Made by a program: the position numbers and the translations under genes. A DNA stretch of 64,000 nt from Plutella xylostella. Taxonomy: Eukaryota > Arthropoda > Insecta > Lepidoptera > Plutellidae. How positions within the stretch are numbered: position 1 is the first letter of the stretch; each line of letters begins with the position of its first letter. The notes under the pieces are model-generated. The model had not been told where the DNA came from, searched no databases, and saw nothing but the letters and a program-made list of their open reading frames with translations. Shown here piece by piece: positions 21,321 through 35,052 of this stretch. The stretch lies in NCBI RefSeq assembly GCF_932276165.1, contig NC_064001.1, positions 5,649,501-5,713,500 of the forward strand, written 5' to 3'.

Positions 21321-23779
21321 AGAGTCCGCACGCAAAACGAAACGCCTCGAGATAAACGCAACCGTTTCGGAAAACGTTACGGTCCCAATAACGAATCTCA
21401 TAACGGTGCGGCCCTACGATTAATTTATGGACCTTGAAATAAACGGTGATTACGCCAACGAGATGAAATCGGTATCTATACAGGGTGATGAAAAGTTATA
21501 GTCTACGCAGAAAGTGGATGAACCAGGTTGTCAATCTGGACAAATATTATGTTACCTTGTAAATTAGCTTTTATCAATCATATATTTATTTGAAACAGTA
21601 AAGTAAGCAAGGCGAGTATGAGACTATACTAAGATGAAGCTGCTTAAAAAAAAAGGACGACTGTTCAATTATAACGAATACGTCAAGATCTAAATCGTGT
21701 TTAAGATACGATCAGTGTTACCAAGCGTTGATAACTTATTCAGACAACGAAAATTATTTATAACTTATGTTATTTAATATCAGAACATAATAGAGTATCC
21801 TGTTTGTTTTAGAATATTTAAACAGTACAATGGTAAGTTGTAATAATAATATTATTATATGTAGATAGACAAGATGATGCAAAACTATTCTTCATAAATG
21901 GATCAGTTTGTTTTATATAATAAATAATGTTGTATCCCTGTAATTTAATAAGCAAGCAAGTTTATTTAATTACGTCTAGAAAAACTTATTAGGAATATGC
22001 TGACAGCTTCACTATTCATCATTCGACATTAATTCCAGTTAAGTAACTTGGATATAGTTTGATTAAGACCACACGTAACGATTGACCAAGAAAAATATTT
22101 AAGCAACAAAAACAACTAAATTATTTAATTTATGGACGGTGTATGGTGTATGTAAGATACCAGGGGAGCAGCTGACGGTTTAATAGATAAACTGAACATG
22201 GATATTCTTATAAACGATGTAATAAATAAATCGGGTATTTCAGAATAGGACCAGAAAAATCTGTCTCTCAAGCGCTCTAGGCAATCCCGGGTACCTACTT
22301 GAATAAGAGCTAAACAAGATTTATGTATTTATATGTTATAAGAATATTCTTATAACATAATATTAAAATGTTGGTGGCATCGCGGTCCAGTTGTCGGCGT
22401 AAGCAGCCGTATAGACGGGCAATAACGAATGATGACTGTTTCATTTCATTTAAGTTTTACAAGCGCCGACCATCGGCCATGCTGCGTCATCAAACACACA
22501 AATACTTAAATAAATAGTAGCTTGAAAGCGAAGCTAACAATGGAATAATTGTAGAAAGTGTACAAATTGATTTTTATCACGTTAACTACGTGCTGGCTGG
22601 TAGCGGTGTGGCGGCGCCTTTTCGTGCGATCGAGGGGTCACCGGTTCAAATTCAAACAACTTCCAGCAAAATATTGCTATCTTAACTTTCAACAAGATAT
22701 TTCCCACTTGGCATGCGATAAAATACCGTAATATTCGATTGAAAAAATACTACACTTTATTTTTGAACTTACTGAATAATCTGAAATAGCTAAATTAATT
22801 TATACATACTTGTATGTGAATAATCAAACTAACGATTTATCTCAAAAGATCGATTGTTCAATATTTAAGCACATAAGTAGGTATAGTTATAGCAGGAACG
22901 AAAATCTTTAGATGCAAGCAATATTGGCGTAGTCTAAAAAGGCAAATTTCAATTAGGATCTCAGATAAACATTACCACGAGATAACTATACTTGGAATGT
23001 AATTAAAATGAATTAACGACTGTGGTCACTTCCTGTTCAAGAAGATCCCATCTTTATGATATTCTCTATTAACTGATGAAATGTTAAGTTCTATAAATTA
23101 CTTTCTAGTTAAAGTTAGGTTCCTATCTCAAGATACCTATGAACTATTTCGGCACATTAATTCATGAAAATTCATATCGCATTTGTGTATCTTCCCTATC
23201 TGCTTGAACTTAAAGTATATTATTTTATCTTAGATACTAAATTGACAAGCACAAAAGTTAACGCCAGATTTTATTGAACTTGATATGAACACTCGTCAAT
23301 TTATTGTATCTGAGTAAAAAAATAGACTTTATATACTAATAACATGCATATAAATAACAATAAAATAAGCGGTTTAGGTTGTTATCAGCTGATCAGTTAT
23401 GTATTAATAACTGCGAATAGAAAATGAAAGCTCCGAACCAAAACACATTTGTTTTTCAAAAGTATAAATCAAATATCTAACCCTGGAGCTACAGAATATA
23501 CGTCATACTTTCTAATTGCCAAAATTAATCGTGTCCATCTCCGAAATACCGAGTACTTACAAGTTACAAGTTGGGGGCGTGGACACTAAAAGTTTTGAAC
23601 TCATAACTCATCTTATGACAGGTCATTAGGTGGAGGAATTCCATCGAAAAGGAAATTTGACCTTATTTGCATACATATATGTATGTGCGATAAAATACAA
23701 GGTCCGTAAAATGGATAAAAAGATTACTCTTTTTTTTGTACACCAAGAAATACTTAAATATTTTTACATTATAACTTAA
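21321..23779. other. Probable intronic DNA, no gene seen
   Basis: AT-rich, only short frames. It contains a perfect palindrome (22332-22359). Near 22585-22660 a GC-richer stretch ends in GGTCACCGGTTCAAATTC, which resembles a tRNA-type B box and could be the head of an old SINE; no tRNA fold is evident. Confidence 0.35.
22332..22359. repeat. Perfect 28-bp AT-rich palindrome
   Basis: Centre GAAT|ATTC at 22345/22346. Fourteen bases on each side pair perfectly, with no loop (left half TATGTTATAAGAAT). It could extrude as a cruciform, or bind a dimeric factor. No flanking element was identified. Confidence 0.8.
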
Positions 23780-23829
23780 TAAGGGTAAAAGGCGGTTTTA
23801 TCGCCAATTTCTGCCAGGTAACCTTTGGA
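23780..23829 (-). repeat. LINE/SINE 3'-tail fragment ('AGCGATAAG-CCGCC' family)
   Basis: On the minus strand the block reads GGCAGAAATTGGCGATAAAA followed by CCGCCTTTTACCC. This matches a 3' tail recurring in lepidopteran retroposons and seen here also at 35423-35538, 56190-56232 and 61217-61330. It is a short relic only. Confidence 0.5.
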
Positions 23830-24005
23830 TGGATGGACTAAAAGAGACAAAAATAGGGTACTTATTAAAAGGAATACAGTTTAATTAATATGTACACACT
23901 AAACGCTCACATAAAAATATGTACATGTAAATACAAAGATTAAACAAGTAAGAAATATTTTGGAACTTACAAGAGAAGTTTCAAAAGGCTAGAACTCTTA
24001 AACAC

Positions 24006-24182
24006 AAATATGCCCTCCTGCAACTCATACTGCAAGGGAAAATACAGGGCAAAAGAAGACCTGGCCGTAGAACTCATTGGCTACAGAACCTGGCTGAATG
24101 GTTTAATATGTCCACCATAGAGCTATTCCGAGCTGCGACTTCCCGGGCCCAAGTGGCCATAGTGATAGCCGACCTACGATAG
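24006..24182 (+). pseudogene. 5'-truncated RTE-type LINE: reverse-transcriptase C-terminal tail
   Basis: An open frame without a start codon runs 58 codons to TAG. It includes LLQLILQGKIQGKRRPGRR, then HWLQNLAEWFN, TIELFRAATSRAQ and AIVIADLR before the stop. This is the conserved C-terminal tail of RTE-like LINE reverse transcriptases, in which 'GKRRPGRR..WL.NL..W' is typical. A GAAGAAGAAGAG tail follows at about 24195-24206. The 5' part, including the catalytic domain, is absent: a classic truncated insertion. The frame is still intact, so the insertion is not very old. Confidence 0.8.
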
Positions 24183-24206
24183 ATGGCGACTGAAGAAGAA
24201 GAGAAG

Positions 24207-27200
24207 TTTCACAAGAGAAAGACAAAAATCCACACGAGCAGACGGCGCGGACAGTAAATAAAGAATATTTTGAAGTAGGTATATCCGTTATATCAACAGT
24301 CGCACGTCTATCGGTAATGCTCCAGCTTTATCCATTTCACTGCTCATTTAAATGTGAGTAATTATGTATTCAGAGCATCTTGAGTCAACAAGTTTACAGA
24401 CAAACATTCACTTTAGAGCACTGTCAGTGCGCAAACTGTGTCAAGTGACATGGAAATGTCATGACTCGTTATGTTTATTTGTTTTTCTTTTACTAAACAC
24501 TTTATGAACCATTTAATGCAATTTATAGTCAAAGGTGACGGGGCCGCGAGTACTCAATCATACGAAAAAATACCTTATTTGGAAAATGGAGGAACACGCG
24601 TGTTTAATTCAATCTATTATAACTTTAAATGATTAAGAATGTAAATTAACATTTCCTATACATTTTCTGTGAACAGGTCAGCAGTTACTAATTATATGAA
24701 TTAAATGTATCCCGTTATCAGTTTCATGTTTCACGACAATACGCATAACTCACGAGCCAGGAGCTTGCGTGCAAAAGCATAATCTGAGTCTCCATTGATT
24801 TTCAGTGAAAGTTTTCAATAGACCATCTACTCGTAACAGCTGCCAATTCGCTATATATCCGTTTGACCCTGCCCATCTAATTATTCTATTGTAAGACAAC
24901 ATTTGCCTATTGTGTAGTAGATGGCCGATACAAAGAGGCGCTTGCAGATGAAATTGAAACTAAACGAAGGCATGGCGATGACTGGCAATAATTATGACGC
25001 CTATTTATTTAAACTGTGTAATTCTAGCAAGCGAAGATTAGTGAGAGATGTAGCTATAACCATACCATATCTTGGTGCACGAAAGAAGTCTCCTTGAGTA
25101 TTGTATCACACATGACATGCTAAAAAGAAGACGCAAGTATGGCTACCAAGCCGGGTGCGTTGTTTTTGATTAATAAATATACTGTATTGTACAGCGCGTC
25201 AGCAATATCGCTTACATCAGCATAAACTTTAATAAGTAAAACTGTAAAGTATATAAGTACAAAAACAGAAAAAAACATCAAATGTATCGAAAGGAATGCG
25301 TAGACTGAATCTTCAAAGTAAAATACTGGCACATCATGCTGCAAAAGAAAAAACAAAACACAATCACTGTGCTGTAATATTAGCGAATTCTAATTTGTTC
25401 GCATAACGCTTCATCTTATTATGATCGCTGAAAGCCTCTGGCGAAAGTTATTGGTACGGCTGACCTCTCCATTCATCACAAGATTACCGAAAGTGAAATG
25501 AATTTAGTTCACAGATTATTTTGACAGGTACATAACAATGCTCTTCACACGTGCTCTCTCGCGCTTTGAGACACACCGATTCTAGGCCTCTCATATTGAA
25601 ATGTGATTTGTGAAACGGTTTATAGAGAAGGACTCGATTCTACATGGCGTGTTTGTAGACAAACACCAGAGCTATAAATGGATAAAATATAGTCGCTAAG
25701 TACCTAGCCCTAGGCTACAACAGAACAATAAGTTGTTTCTTGTTAGTTTAAAAAAGTTGACAATAATAAAGTTTCTGAAACTTAAATTAATTACGTGAAG
25801 GCAACGAAAGTCAAACTTAATTAAAAAGGGCAACTTTAGAAATAATTACAATTAATAACTACCGTATTGCGGTATACTCGATAGAAATCAAATTAAAATT
25901 TCTAATACATGCGACGACGCCGAGGGGAATTGCAATAAGATCACATAAATTGAGAAAAAGCTATGCGAACTTTATGCAGACAAAAAGGTCACGGAAAGTG
26001 GCCTTCATGAGACAAATTGCTAATAGAAATTTAATGGGTTCGAGGAAATCTAAATGGGTTTTAGATAAATGGACGGCCCCTTGGAGGGTCACTGGTTCAG
26101 ACCGCATCGTTTTCCAATGAAACAAATTGAAAGTTACATTATGCTGTTAGCTAATGGCATCTAGATTATGATCTTTTGGACAATTTCAAACTGAAAATTG
26201 CTTTATGGTGTATATTTTCCTTTTTGTTTTGAAACTATCCGTATGATAGCCATTATGTAGCCATTATTATATTTATTTAAATACATAGTCAAAAATACCA
26301 CTCAATTTAGAAGAGTCTCTCTTACCACAATTTCACCACATTTACAAAACACACAACATTTTAACCGTGAAAATGGCCAAGGATGCACCCAGACACGGTC
26401 AATGTGAAGTACATAGTAAGTCAGAGCCGGTCGAATGGGCACACTAGGAGATAACGAGTGCCCGCCATCGGCCGGCGAAATTGCTTCGGCTAATAATTTT
26501 ACATTAGCTCGTTCCGTCTGCTATTTACTTGAGACTTGCACTTGGTCGCCATTTTATTTATTTACTCGTATCCTTTGCATGATGTCTATAAGTTAGATGA
26601 ATCGGCATAAAAGGGAAGGATGATGTTTGCTTGATTTCGAACCAGTAAAAAGCTTGGATAAAAAAAAGTAAATACTGCAATAAAAAATAATAATAATTAA
26701 ATTGGTGCTACAGAGTTACCGTCAAATTCATAGAACGTATTGTAAATTTACAACAAGGTTAAAATTGACTTTGAAACACACAAGTTTCGACTCTTTACGT
26801 CGGTGAAAAAGTTGTCGTATACCTCAACGTCAATTGTAAAGTGTCAAAAAGCTGTATGAATTTGGGGGGATAGATTGTAGATAACGATCCATGATAAAAT
26901 TTGGTACTGAGTAAAAGAGTTAGTTTCGCAATAGAGTTTCCGATATACTATGATGTTAAGCATATACATTGCAGTGAAGAATGTGCCCTGTTTAAACGGA
27001 GCTGGCGGCTCCTAACACTTTCGCGTCGTGTTGAGCCGCTCACATTCTACTGAACCTAGACCTAGATTATACTTGTGCACTACGCTGAAAATACTTATTT
27101 GCTTTCCATATTCACATAAATGAAAACCCCAATAAATACTTAATTGAAATATAAAAATACATATTATATTATATTTAAACAAGACAAAACTTTTTAATTA

Positions 27201-30200
27201 GACCTAATATTAGAACTTAAAATATAAATTATGCAGTGAACGAGACGTAAACAGAAACAAGGTGATAGCAATTTAGAAGCTGCAAACACTCATAAAAAAT
27301 AATTACAAAGCAAACTTAGACATGACAAGCTCACCACATAAATTCAAAAAGTGAAAACCTAATGACGAGAAAACATTTACTAGTTATGGTGTTTCTACTA
27401 TGCCTTGAATTGGAGCGGGTGTGAGAACCAGGGTTCAAGACGTAATTGTGTTACCTATAGTAATTTTAGAAGAAGTGAAAAGCTGTATTTGTAATTTTAT
27501 AGCTAGCCAAGCTGGATATGGGATGACTTTTATCATCCAATCAGAAGGGCAGCATTATTCATAGGTGCCAATTGTTATGCACCATTAGTATTAGAGTCTG
27601 TAACTCGGAGCTATCTTTTTGATCGCACCGTAACCCCGCGGCCGCACTCACAGTATGTTCGCTTCCAGTCCCGTAATAATATCCCGAGGGATCCCAGAAC
27701 AGTCCCGTTAGTCCTCTCACGGAATATTTGCGAAAATTTACATGCTGCTTGTATGTTTTATCAGTGCAAGTTGACCGTTAGAGCAATTACAGTGTTCACA
27801 TATATCAAGATCCGGACGCTCTAACAGTATGTTATGCATAAAAATCGCGTCGGGACGTAAACTACCATTTCCAAGTGCACTATCGCGGTGATCTGCTTTA
27901 TAGACGCGGTTGCATCGGTTCTTGTAACTATGCCTTTAAATTTACTGGTATACATGATTTATTGCGCTCGAAAATTATACGTTGAGGAAACACGCGTGAA
28001 ACAAGCAACAAGAAACAGATGAAGAAACATTTGCGGCGCTAAAAGTGTATCGGCTGTCCGTCACTCGTCATGTGACATTACACATTCAGCGACCAAACAT
28101 GGGGCCGGTGCAATGTCGCTGGAACCAGTACCTGCACTCAGACTAATTCTTGTACTATTCATTTCTTATAAGGAGCCCCTCCGGCCACACAGCGCTGCAC
28201 TTGACATCTATGGCGATGAGAATGTTATCCGTGAGAACAAGTATATCAGAGAAATTAGTAAAAGTTTAAAAACTGGATGAAAGGAAAACCAAATGATGTT
28301 TTATTAATGGCATTCTCAGATACAGCTATAATAAAAACGAAGGAAGGAATTCCTCAATACATTAAAGGCAAAACGACTGAGCGGATGAAAGTGGTAATGT
28401 TAAGGCTAAGAGCGATAAGGATCCCTGAAGGGGAAACTGTCAGTGAAAGAGATCAATGCTAATGATACGGCGCGGAATATAGATAACATCCGACGATCGC
28501 AGATGCCAGATGCCGACAAATCGGTAGGGACAAATTAACAGCTAAGCGCTACTGGTCTTACACTTTCAAACGTTAGCAAACCGTTGTAGACCAACGGAGT
28601 TGCGATCAATAAAGCACTGTGTCAGGTAGCGGTATGCAGTTTTTACTGCGTCTTCGTTTTATCCAATCCACCATGGTCCGCCGCGCGGCGATTCGACAAG
28701 CAGCAACAACCTGGCGTCTTCGCACCTCGCGATACTCGGGGATTCTGATTGAAAATTATAATCCGAGGTTTACAAGCGTGGCCGCGGCAGCGGTTTAGGT
28801 GTCATTTTATAACTTTTTAAGCTGCAACTGCATTTGTTTCGCTCTGAATTTTTTCGCGAGCTCCCATGCCTGCGGTTGTAAGTTCGGTTAGATTGAAATC
28901 GTTACGACAATGAGTTTTTTCCGGACAGAGATAGTAATTGATATCACCGGCTGCTCTCTTACAAACGTAATCTAATCTTGACTTTCACTTTCATCAAAAA
29001 ACTTAAATAGACAATTATATTATTATTGCTGAGAATGACATTTGAAAACAACATAAGAGCATGGCGAGAATATGGCAAGATGTGATTGCACTGGATTTGG
29101 AATTCAGGCGTCACCCGAGCTCCGGCACACTTTCAATTCATTAATCAGAAAAGCCGGAGATTTAATATACTCGAGTGCAAACAGTCATCAAGGCGCCGTA
29201 AGAAATGTCATTAGCTGATTTGGAGCATGGGAAGGTATTAAGACGATGCTACTAATAACACTACATGTATAGGTGCGGAATCGGAATAGATGGCCAATTA
29301 ACAATATTGTCGGCGACTTTCTCTTACATCTTCTTGTTACAATAACATTGGTATTTTAGTCATTCTGGTCGTGATCATGACATTATTTACATTGCGGTTG
29401 AAAACGCGGACGAAAGTTTCCGTATAAGGAAGCGTTACTGGGCGGTCAATTTCCCTCCGTCGGATTAGGTCAGGTTTATTGATGTCAGTGTGTTGGACGC
29501 AGGGCGTAATGAATGCAAACGCCGACAGTGAGCGCGGCATCAGCAGGCGGCGCACGCGCACATTTCGCGTGCCGGTGACGCGTGCTGTCAAGGCTAGATG
29601 GACTGCTAATTTCCATCTCTGCCGTATTCTTTCGAGTCGCTACGTAATTAAGCCATTCGTTCTTTCACATGATAAGTAAACAACAGAGTCTGCGCTATAA
29701 TTTGTATCTAATGAAACTAAGAAATGTGGAGGCGGCAGATAAGAGATCTCGGCGGAGATGGAGCCGTGTTCACAGAACTTCCCAACTACCGAAGAAAGCC
29801 GGGCCTTATCGTGGAACTATCAGGAGGACGTGCCACACTCCAGATCTCATCTTTATTTACAATTCCACTTTTATCCTATTCGGTTACATCCTGCAGCAAT
29901 ATTATGATCTGTAATAACATGCTGCGCCAGACTTTGCAATTTAAACGGGCATGTAAGGAAGTGGCCGCCGCTGTAATTTGTAGCATTTTACATTCTCCGA
30001 TACCGCGCTCAATTATATCGAAGATGGCCGCGGTGTTTATTGAATTTGCTCCAAATAGAAATGTCTTTTGAAGTAGCATTAGGTTTTGAAGTCAAGTGTC
30101 CGCCTTTCGTCCCGTGCCACAATGGGGCCGCGTAGACAATTATCTGTGCCTTCGCCTCCAGACCTAATGGAGCCCTTATAAGGGCCCGGTCGCTCCCTAC

Positions 30201-31895
30201 AACGGGGTCAGCCGCCCACCGGACCAACGGTAACGATCGTGAGATTTTGAATGCATTCATGCAACTTGACATCGTATAAATATGGCACCTCATAATAGAA
30301 ATAATTGAAACTTTTGTAGAGAATCTCCGCAACGTTTTGTTCACTCGAGTGTAATGAACACTTTAGTTTCATCTTGTAACAGTAATGTTGCGTTGAAAAT
30401 ATCCACTTGAGTAGGTAGCGCATAACACCGATCATTAGTGCAAAAGAGCGGGTAAATGACGGGATGGTTTACGTGAGCGCTCTCTTACAATGTTGACATA
30501 AACGATGATGGTCTTCAAGTATTTTGAGCAGGAATTTAACGGCACAGCATAGTCATATCATGTAACAGTTCTTCTCCGTAACGTTGTGTTTTGAAGGCCG
30601 AGCCTGATCGCGATTGTTGCGTGATGGCCGACGGTAAACTTTTATGACATGATAAAATTAAGGCGTAATTTGAGCAAACTGGACGAGTTAGGTACTAGAA
30701 AATACCGTTTCGAGATGCGAGTTTGCTGCTGATCTAGAGAATTTTAGCTAATTCTATTAATAACTAAAAGTAGCGAGCCGCAGCAGTTTGCTGCAGAAAT
30801 GCATTCAAAGATAGCCTCATAGACAAAGCGAGATTAGTCGGATATACACGGCATTCCCGCAAACTTTATGGGTAGATATCGCAGATAACAGTAATAGAAG
30901 TTGCAGCATCCACGAAAACAACACGTGTGCATTTACAAGGAAACCTAATTAACCCCGGGTTCAAGCAGCGGGTCCGCGCATCCGACCAATATTATAGCCC
31001 TACAAGGGGAATAGGTCGCCCGCCGTTGACTCCCTTGTCTAAGTAAAAATTTAATAACATAACACGATTTATAAGTATCGAGCGTCTACAAAAGGTAGGG
31101 TAGGTAATAGGTGAAAGCGACAGAGTCCCAAGGCTTCATCATTCGGTCTGATAATCTCAGGTTCCATTGTGCTTGGCCACGGCGGAGCAGCAATTTGTGA
31201 AGACATCGCTTTGAAATGTCGCTTCATTTTACTAAATGAGTTGCCAGTTTAGAGGTCTCAGTTAGTGAGTAATTAGGAGTGGTTGCTTATTGTGTTCCGG
31301 CACACTCGGCCACTTTCCCGGGGGCTTTGTGAGGCCCTTTCAACTGTCAATGAAGATATGCCTACAAGCTTGTAATGATCACGCTACACTACACCTATCT
31401 CGTCTATTCATGCATCTATGCAGGTCTTACAATTTTCGGTGGCTATTTACTGGTCATTAATTACGCGTATCGACGAGAAGAAAGCATGTAAGAAGTTATG
31501 AGCTATTAAGTGTACCTAATTGATAAATGCGGCAGTAAACGTGATTAAGTTTATATCATAGCGTAATAGCATCTGACCGTAATGGGTCGTAATTAATACC
31601 TTGAGGTCAGTTCACAGTTGGTTTAATACATAATGATGTTTACTTTGGGGTGGAAACATATTATCTGAGCTTTGCTCTTCCACCTGCATGTGAGCTCGCT
31701 ACCTGTTGATTTACAAGATTAATATAAACATCTCTCACGAAATAGATTCACAATTAAACTTTTTGTCGTAGATACTTCGTATCTGGTTTCTGTATAATGT
31801 AGAAAATACATAATATTTGGATTTATTTATGTACCTACATAATTATGTACGTGCTGCATGGTCGTGCTATTTTGTTTAATTTTTTTTTTTCACAT
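24207..31895. other. Probable intronic or intergenic DNA, no gene seen
   Basis: About 7.7 kb without a convincing gene. Frames on either strand are at most about 115 codons and have no recognisable domains. GC- and CpG-richer patches at about 28670-28800, 29495-29600 and 30090-30240 stand out against the AT-rich background; the last contains the palindrome GCCCTTATAAGGGC at 30172-30185. At 26075-26110 GGTCACTGGTTCAGACC again resembles a tRNA-type B box. None of these is assigned a function. Confidence 0.35.
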
Positions 31896-31898
31896 TTA

Positions 31899-32344
31899 GG
31901 GTGCTTTTCCACCAGAGATGTGCTATGCTACGATGCTATGGATGCGTTTGATATCCACCAATCATAATTATTGGTGCACATAGCTTAGCACTGGTGGAAA
32001 CGGATTCAACTAAGATATGTTTTTTGTATGGAATGATGCGTGCTATGGATGTGTGCTATGGATGTGTGCTATGGATGCGTGCTATGGATATGTGCTATGG
32101 ACCATCGCGAGTGGTGTAGCTATGGCGCCGCCGCCCCCGTCGTTTCCCTACTATCGATACATAGCATAGCTCGAGATGCGCATCTTTCTCGCACAGCTAC
32201 TTTGCGGCGGCGCATCTTCGTAGCGCATCTTCCTCGCACAGCTACCTAGCGTAGTATTGGTGGAAACGGTCACATATTTTCGTAGCGTAGATATCACATC
32301 TTCGCAGTATAGCTGCATAGCACATCTCTGGTGGAAAAGCACCC
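31899..32344. mobile_element. PIF/Harbinger-type MITE with TTA target duplication
   Basis: Terminal inverted repeats of about 29 bp: GGGTGCTTTTCCACCAGAGA at 31899-31918, continuing TGTGCTATG, with the exact reverse complement at the right end. Direct TTA repeats flank it at 31896-31898 and 32345-32347, the 3-bp target of PIF/Harbinger elements. Subterminal copies of the 'GTGGAAACGG' and 'GCACATAGC' motifs point inward. No transposase ORF is present. Open frames inside it are artefacts of its repeats. Confidence 0.85.
32038..32100 (+). repeat. 13-bp tandem repeat inside the Harbinger MITE
   Basis: About five copies of GYGTGCTATGGAT in tandem (variants GCGTGCTATGGAT, GTGTGCTATGGAT, ATGTGCTATGGA). 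The core TGTGCTATG is also the inner part of the terminal repeat, so the array probably grew from a terminal motif. Confidence 0.9.
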
Positions 32345-32347
32345 TTA

Positions 32348-34406
32348 TTAGGTATTTGCTTTCTATTTCCCATTGGTTGACTAGATTGTCGTATTGTTAT
32401 TCTCTATTATTGGCGTTATGTAGGGAATGCAACAACCCAGTTATCAAAATGTCAAACTACCAGGGTTGCAGTTCATGGCAGGTGGTCGCACGAGCGCTCC
32501 GTGATTGAGCTGTCCCGGGTTCAGCGTGCCGCGGGGCGCAGGCATGTTTGTGCACATCATGCTTGCCCCCGAAACCCTTCACCTCTGACGGCTTTGTTTT
32601 AGAAGCTAACAAGTTCAAGTGCACATGAAATTACGCTACAAAGCTATTATTACGAAGCCACATGCTTTATTAGAAAACTTACGAATTGCTCGCACGTAAT
32701 AAAAATACTTTTAAATGGAATTCCTCTTTGCAGACTACATGTAAAAAGGCACATCATCATCATAAATCAAACATTCTACAATCCCACGGCTGTTGCAGGG
32801 GAAAAAGCAAAGCTTATTTCAGTGACAAAAAACTAAAGCATGCAGCAATATGTCCGAGAAAACGCATGGGAGGAGATGCCGCTTTAAATATTCCGTATTA
32901 CAATGTGTCTCAGAAATTTAAACTAGAAACAAAGCGATCTGGATTTGTTTCTAGTTGCGAAGCCGAGTGTTGTCTCATTTTTATTGGTTCTTTGCACGAC
33001 AGCGCAACAAAACGAGTTGATTTGAATCGGAAGACAAAAAGAAAATTGCGACGACAGATGTCTGTGCGAGACCAATATTTATGCGCTGTACTCCATTTCT
33101 TGTTACGTAACATAGACGGTATCTTTATGTTTATATGTTGTAGTTACTTTTTACGTTACGATTAACACTAGTTTTTTGGCAGCGGGCGCGTGGTTGCATC
33201 ACTCGCACTTGACACCGTGTCAACTGCATCACGTACTTCCCGTTAGTTACAAATTCCTCCAGCACAATGGAGCCCGTTGGCCGGTGTGATGGGTAATTTG
33301 GACTCATAATGTGGCCGTAGGGCTCCAACCTCCCATGAAAGGCCACCTCGATGTGACGTGAACCCAGCCGAGCGGAAAGTCGCCTTTTAATTGAATCTCC
33401 GTGAAAAAAACCTAGAAGACTGCGAAATTCGTTTTGGTGTGTAACGGTGAAATACGGGAATGGAACTGCCAGATTTAGAAAACAAAAGGCCGGCTTTATG
33501 GGCACCGGTCGTGCGAGTAGTAAACCACAAGGTGTTAGGTGAATGGAGCTAAAAGCTGGATAGGCACACAGAAGTGTTATAGGAGGCCAGCGAATAGGGG
33601 GCATAATAAATAACGATGCTCATTATTGTGAACTTACACTATGTGGCTGCGGTGACCTTTTAGAGTCGGTGCTGAGATTGCGGAGGCTTTGTCTGGACCG
33701 CAAACAAATTCAAACTTCAATGGGCAGTGCGGATTTATGGGTGGCAGTGCTACAGCGTCGCCGCACGGTTGGAGCTATAAGTCAGGCGAGTCAAAATGGC
33801 GGAAGCAACAATGCTTGGACGATCCAGTCGTCCGCGCCCGCGACACTCGCAAACAAATCTCCCAGCAGAATCAGCTTATGCATGAATACACAGGCGGATT
33901 TCTCGGATTTGCAAACGCGATTCAAAGTGAAGAATAAAGCCGGGATTTTGCGATTTCAACTTCGAACGGTGCTCCATTTTCTAGCACATTTTATTGCGCT
34001 GCCGCCGACTAATTGACCGCACAAAACCTAACTGCATTTCAACTTCACACGATAAAAATATCCACGATTCGTGCTTCCAAATCTGTAACGTTTCTGCAAA
34101 ACATTTCTTATTACATATTGTTACCGTTATTTCATTGGATCGTTACGGCATGTTATGTGTGAAGTGAGATGAAGTACAAGCGACAAGCCGGATTGGTGTA
34201 CTCTCATGTAGTTCTGCGTCCTCTTGAGTTTGGTTGTTTTAAGCTCTTATGTCTGTGGTTTAGAGGTAATATTTGTGTTTGTTGGAAGTAGTCGGTAGTG
34301 CTCGACCCAGAAGGGCTACGTGAGAACGCCGGGGGCCAGACGTCTCTAATGTGGAAGTCACGATGGTATCACTTGTCGCCGCCATCTCGCCGGCATCCCG
34401 ACTCTA
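32348..34406. other. No accepted gene; several coincidental open frames
   Basis: Frames of 159 codons (32686-33165, plus), 157 codons (33131-33604, minus) and 115/94 codons (33656-34016, plus, two overlapping frames) occur in DNA of higher GC. None shows a domain, a signal peptide or clear splice sites, and the overlapping frames cannot all be coding. Confidence 0.35.
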
Positions 34407-34552
34407 GAGGGTTACTCTATACTGACGAGAAACGAACGACCGAGAGTTGTCGTGCAATCGACCCGTTTAATACAACGAGATAGAGTTTTGAGAGCTAGGG
34501 TCGCGCAGCACCGCTTCGAAAGTTCGTTCTTCGTCATATAAAGTGACCCCCC
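34407..34552 (+). mobile_element. MITE, GGGTTACTCTATA family, copy 3
   Basis: About 146 bp with left end GAGGGTTACTCTATACTGAC and right end GTCATATAAAGTGACCCCCC. Internal blocks GAGAGTTGTCGTGCAATCGA and TTTAATACAACGAGATAGAG match copy 2. A few extra bases (TTTTGAGAGCTAGGG) replace the GTCGTGGCT block. Confidence 0.85.
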
Positions 34553-35052
34553 TGTGCTATACCGTACAGCTTTTTAGCAAAATGTAAATTGTTTTACAAA
34601 ACAACTCTAGCACACGGAGCATTGAACTTGATCACGATATTCGCAGTGATTAGATTATTCGTGATAAAAAAAAGTGTTAACTCACATATTCAGATGTGTT
34701 GGGAACTGCATATAAGGAATGGACTTACCTGAAACCAAAACGAATAAAATTACACGAAGAAAGAAATAAATACAGTGAAACGCTCGGAAATAATGTTCTA
34801 CCTAATGATGTCGATTCTAAAGGCATACATTCTTATGACTCTATGAGTGTTCCAAGGGCAGGGACCACATAGTAAATTGATCAGAATTTACTCATATTAA
34901 TGTAACCTTACCACGGACGTGCTATCCGCTAAGCCAACGCCATCGGAACCCTCCACCGATCCGCGGACTTGTTCGAATTTACATACGTCACTTCTCTCTT
35001 CATCCATATTCTGACGATACAGCGATAGGGTGACCCCTGCAGGCCAGGGGCA
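34553..35052. other. Spacer with an isolated MITE right end
   Basis: GATAGGGTGACCCCT at 35024-35038 resembles the right end of the GGGTTACTCTATA family, without a matching left end, and lies 14 bp before the next copy. The segment 34908-35020 is GC-richer and unassigned. Confidence 0.4.

Noticed and set aside
22585..22660. Possible tRNA or tRNA-derived SINE head (GGTTCAAATTC)
   Set aside because: A B-box-like word is present, but no cloverleaf or A box at the right spacing could be drawn.
32686..33165. 159-codon plus-strand ORF
   Set aside because: Starts at a non-ATG codon in the open frame; no recognisable domain and no splice sites.
33131..33604. Minus-strand ORF containing GHIMSPNYPSHRP, reminiscent of a CUB domain
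   Set aside because: Only the G-I-SPNYP words fit. The CUB cysteines, the C-W-I strand and the later conserved positions are missing, so I treat it as coincidence.
33656..34016. Two overlapping plus-strand frames, one with a Gly/Gln-rich peptide
   Set aside because: Overlap in different frames, no domain, and GC content that favours chance openness.
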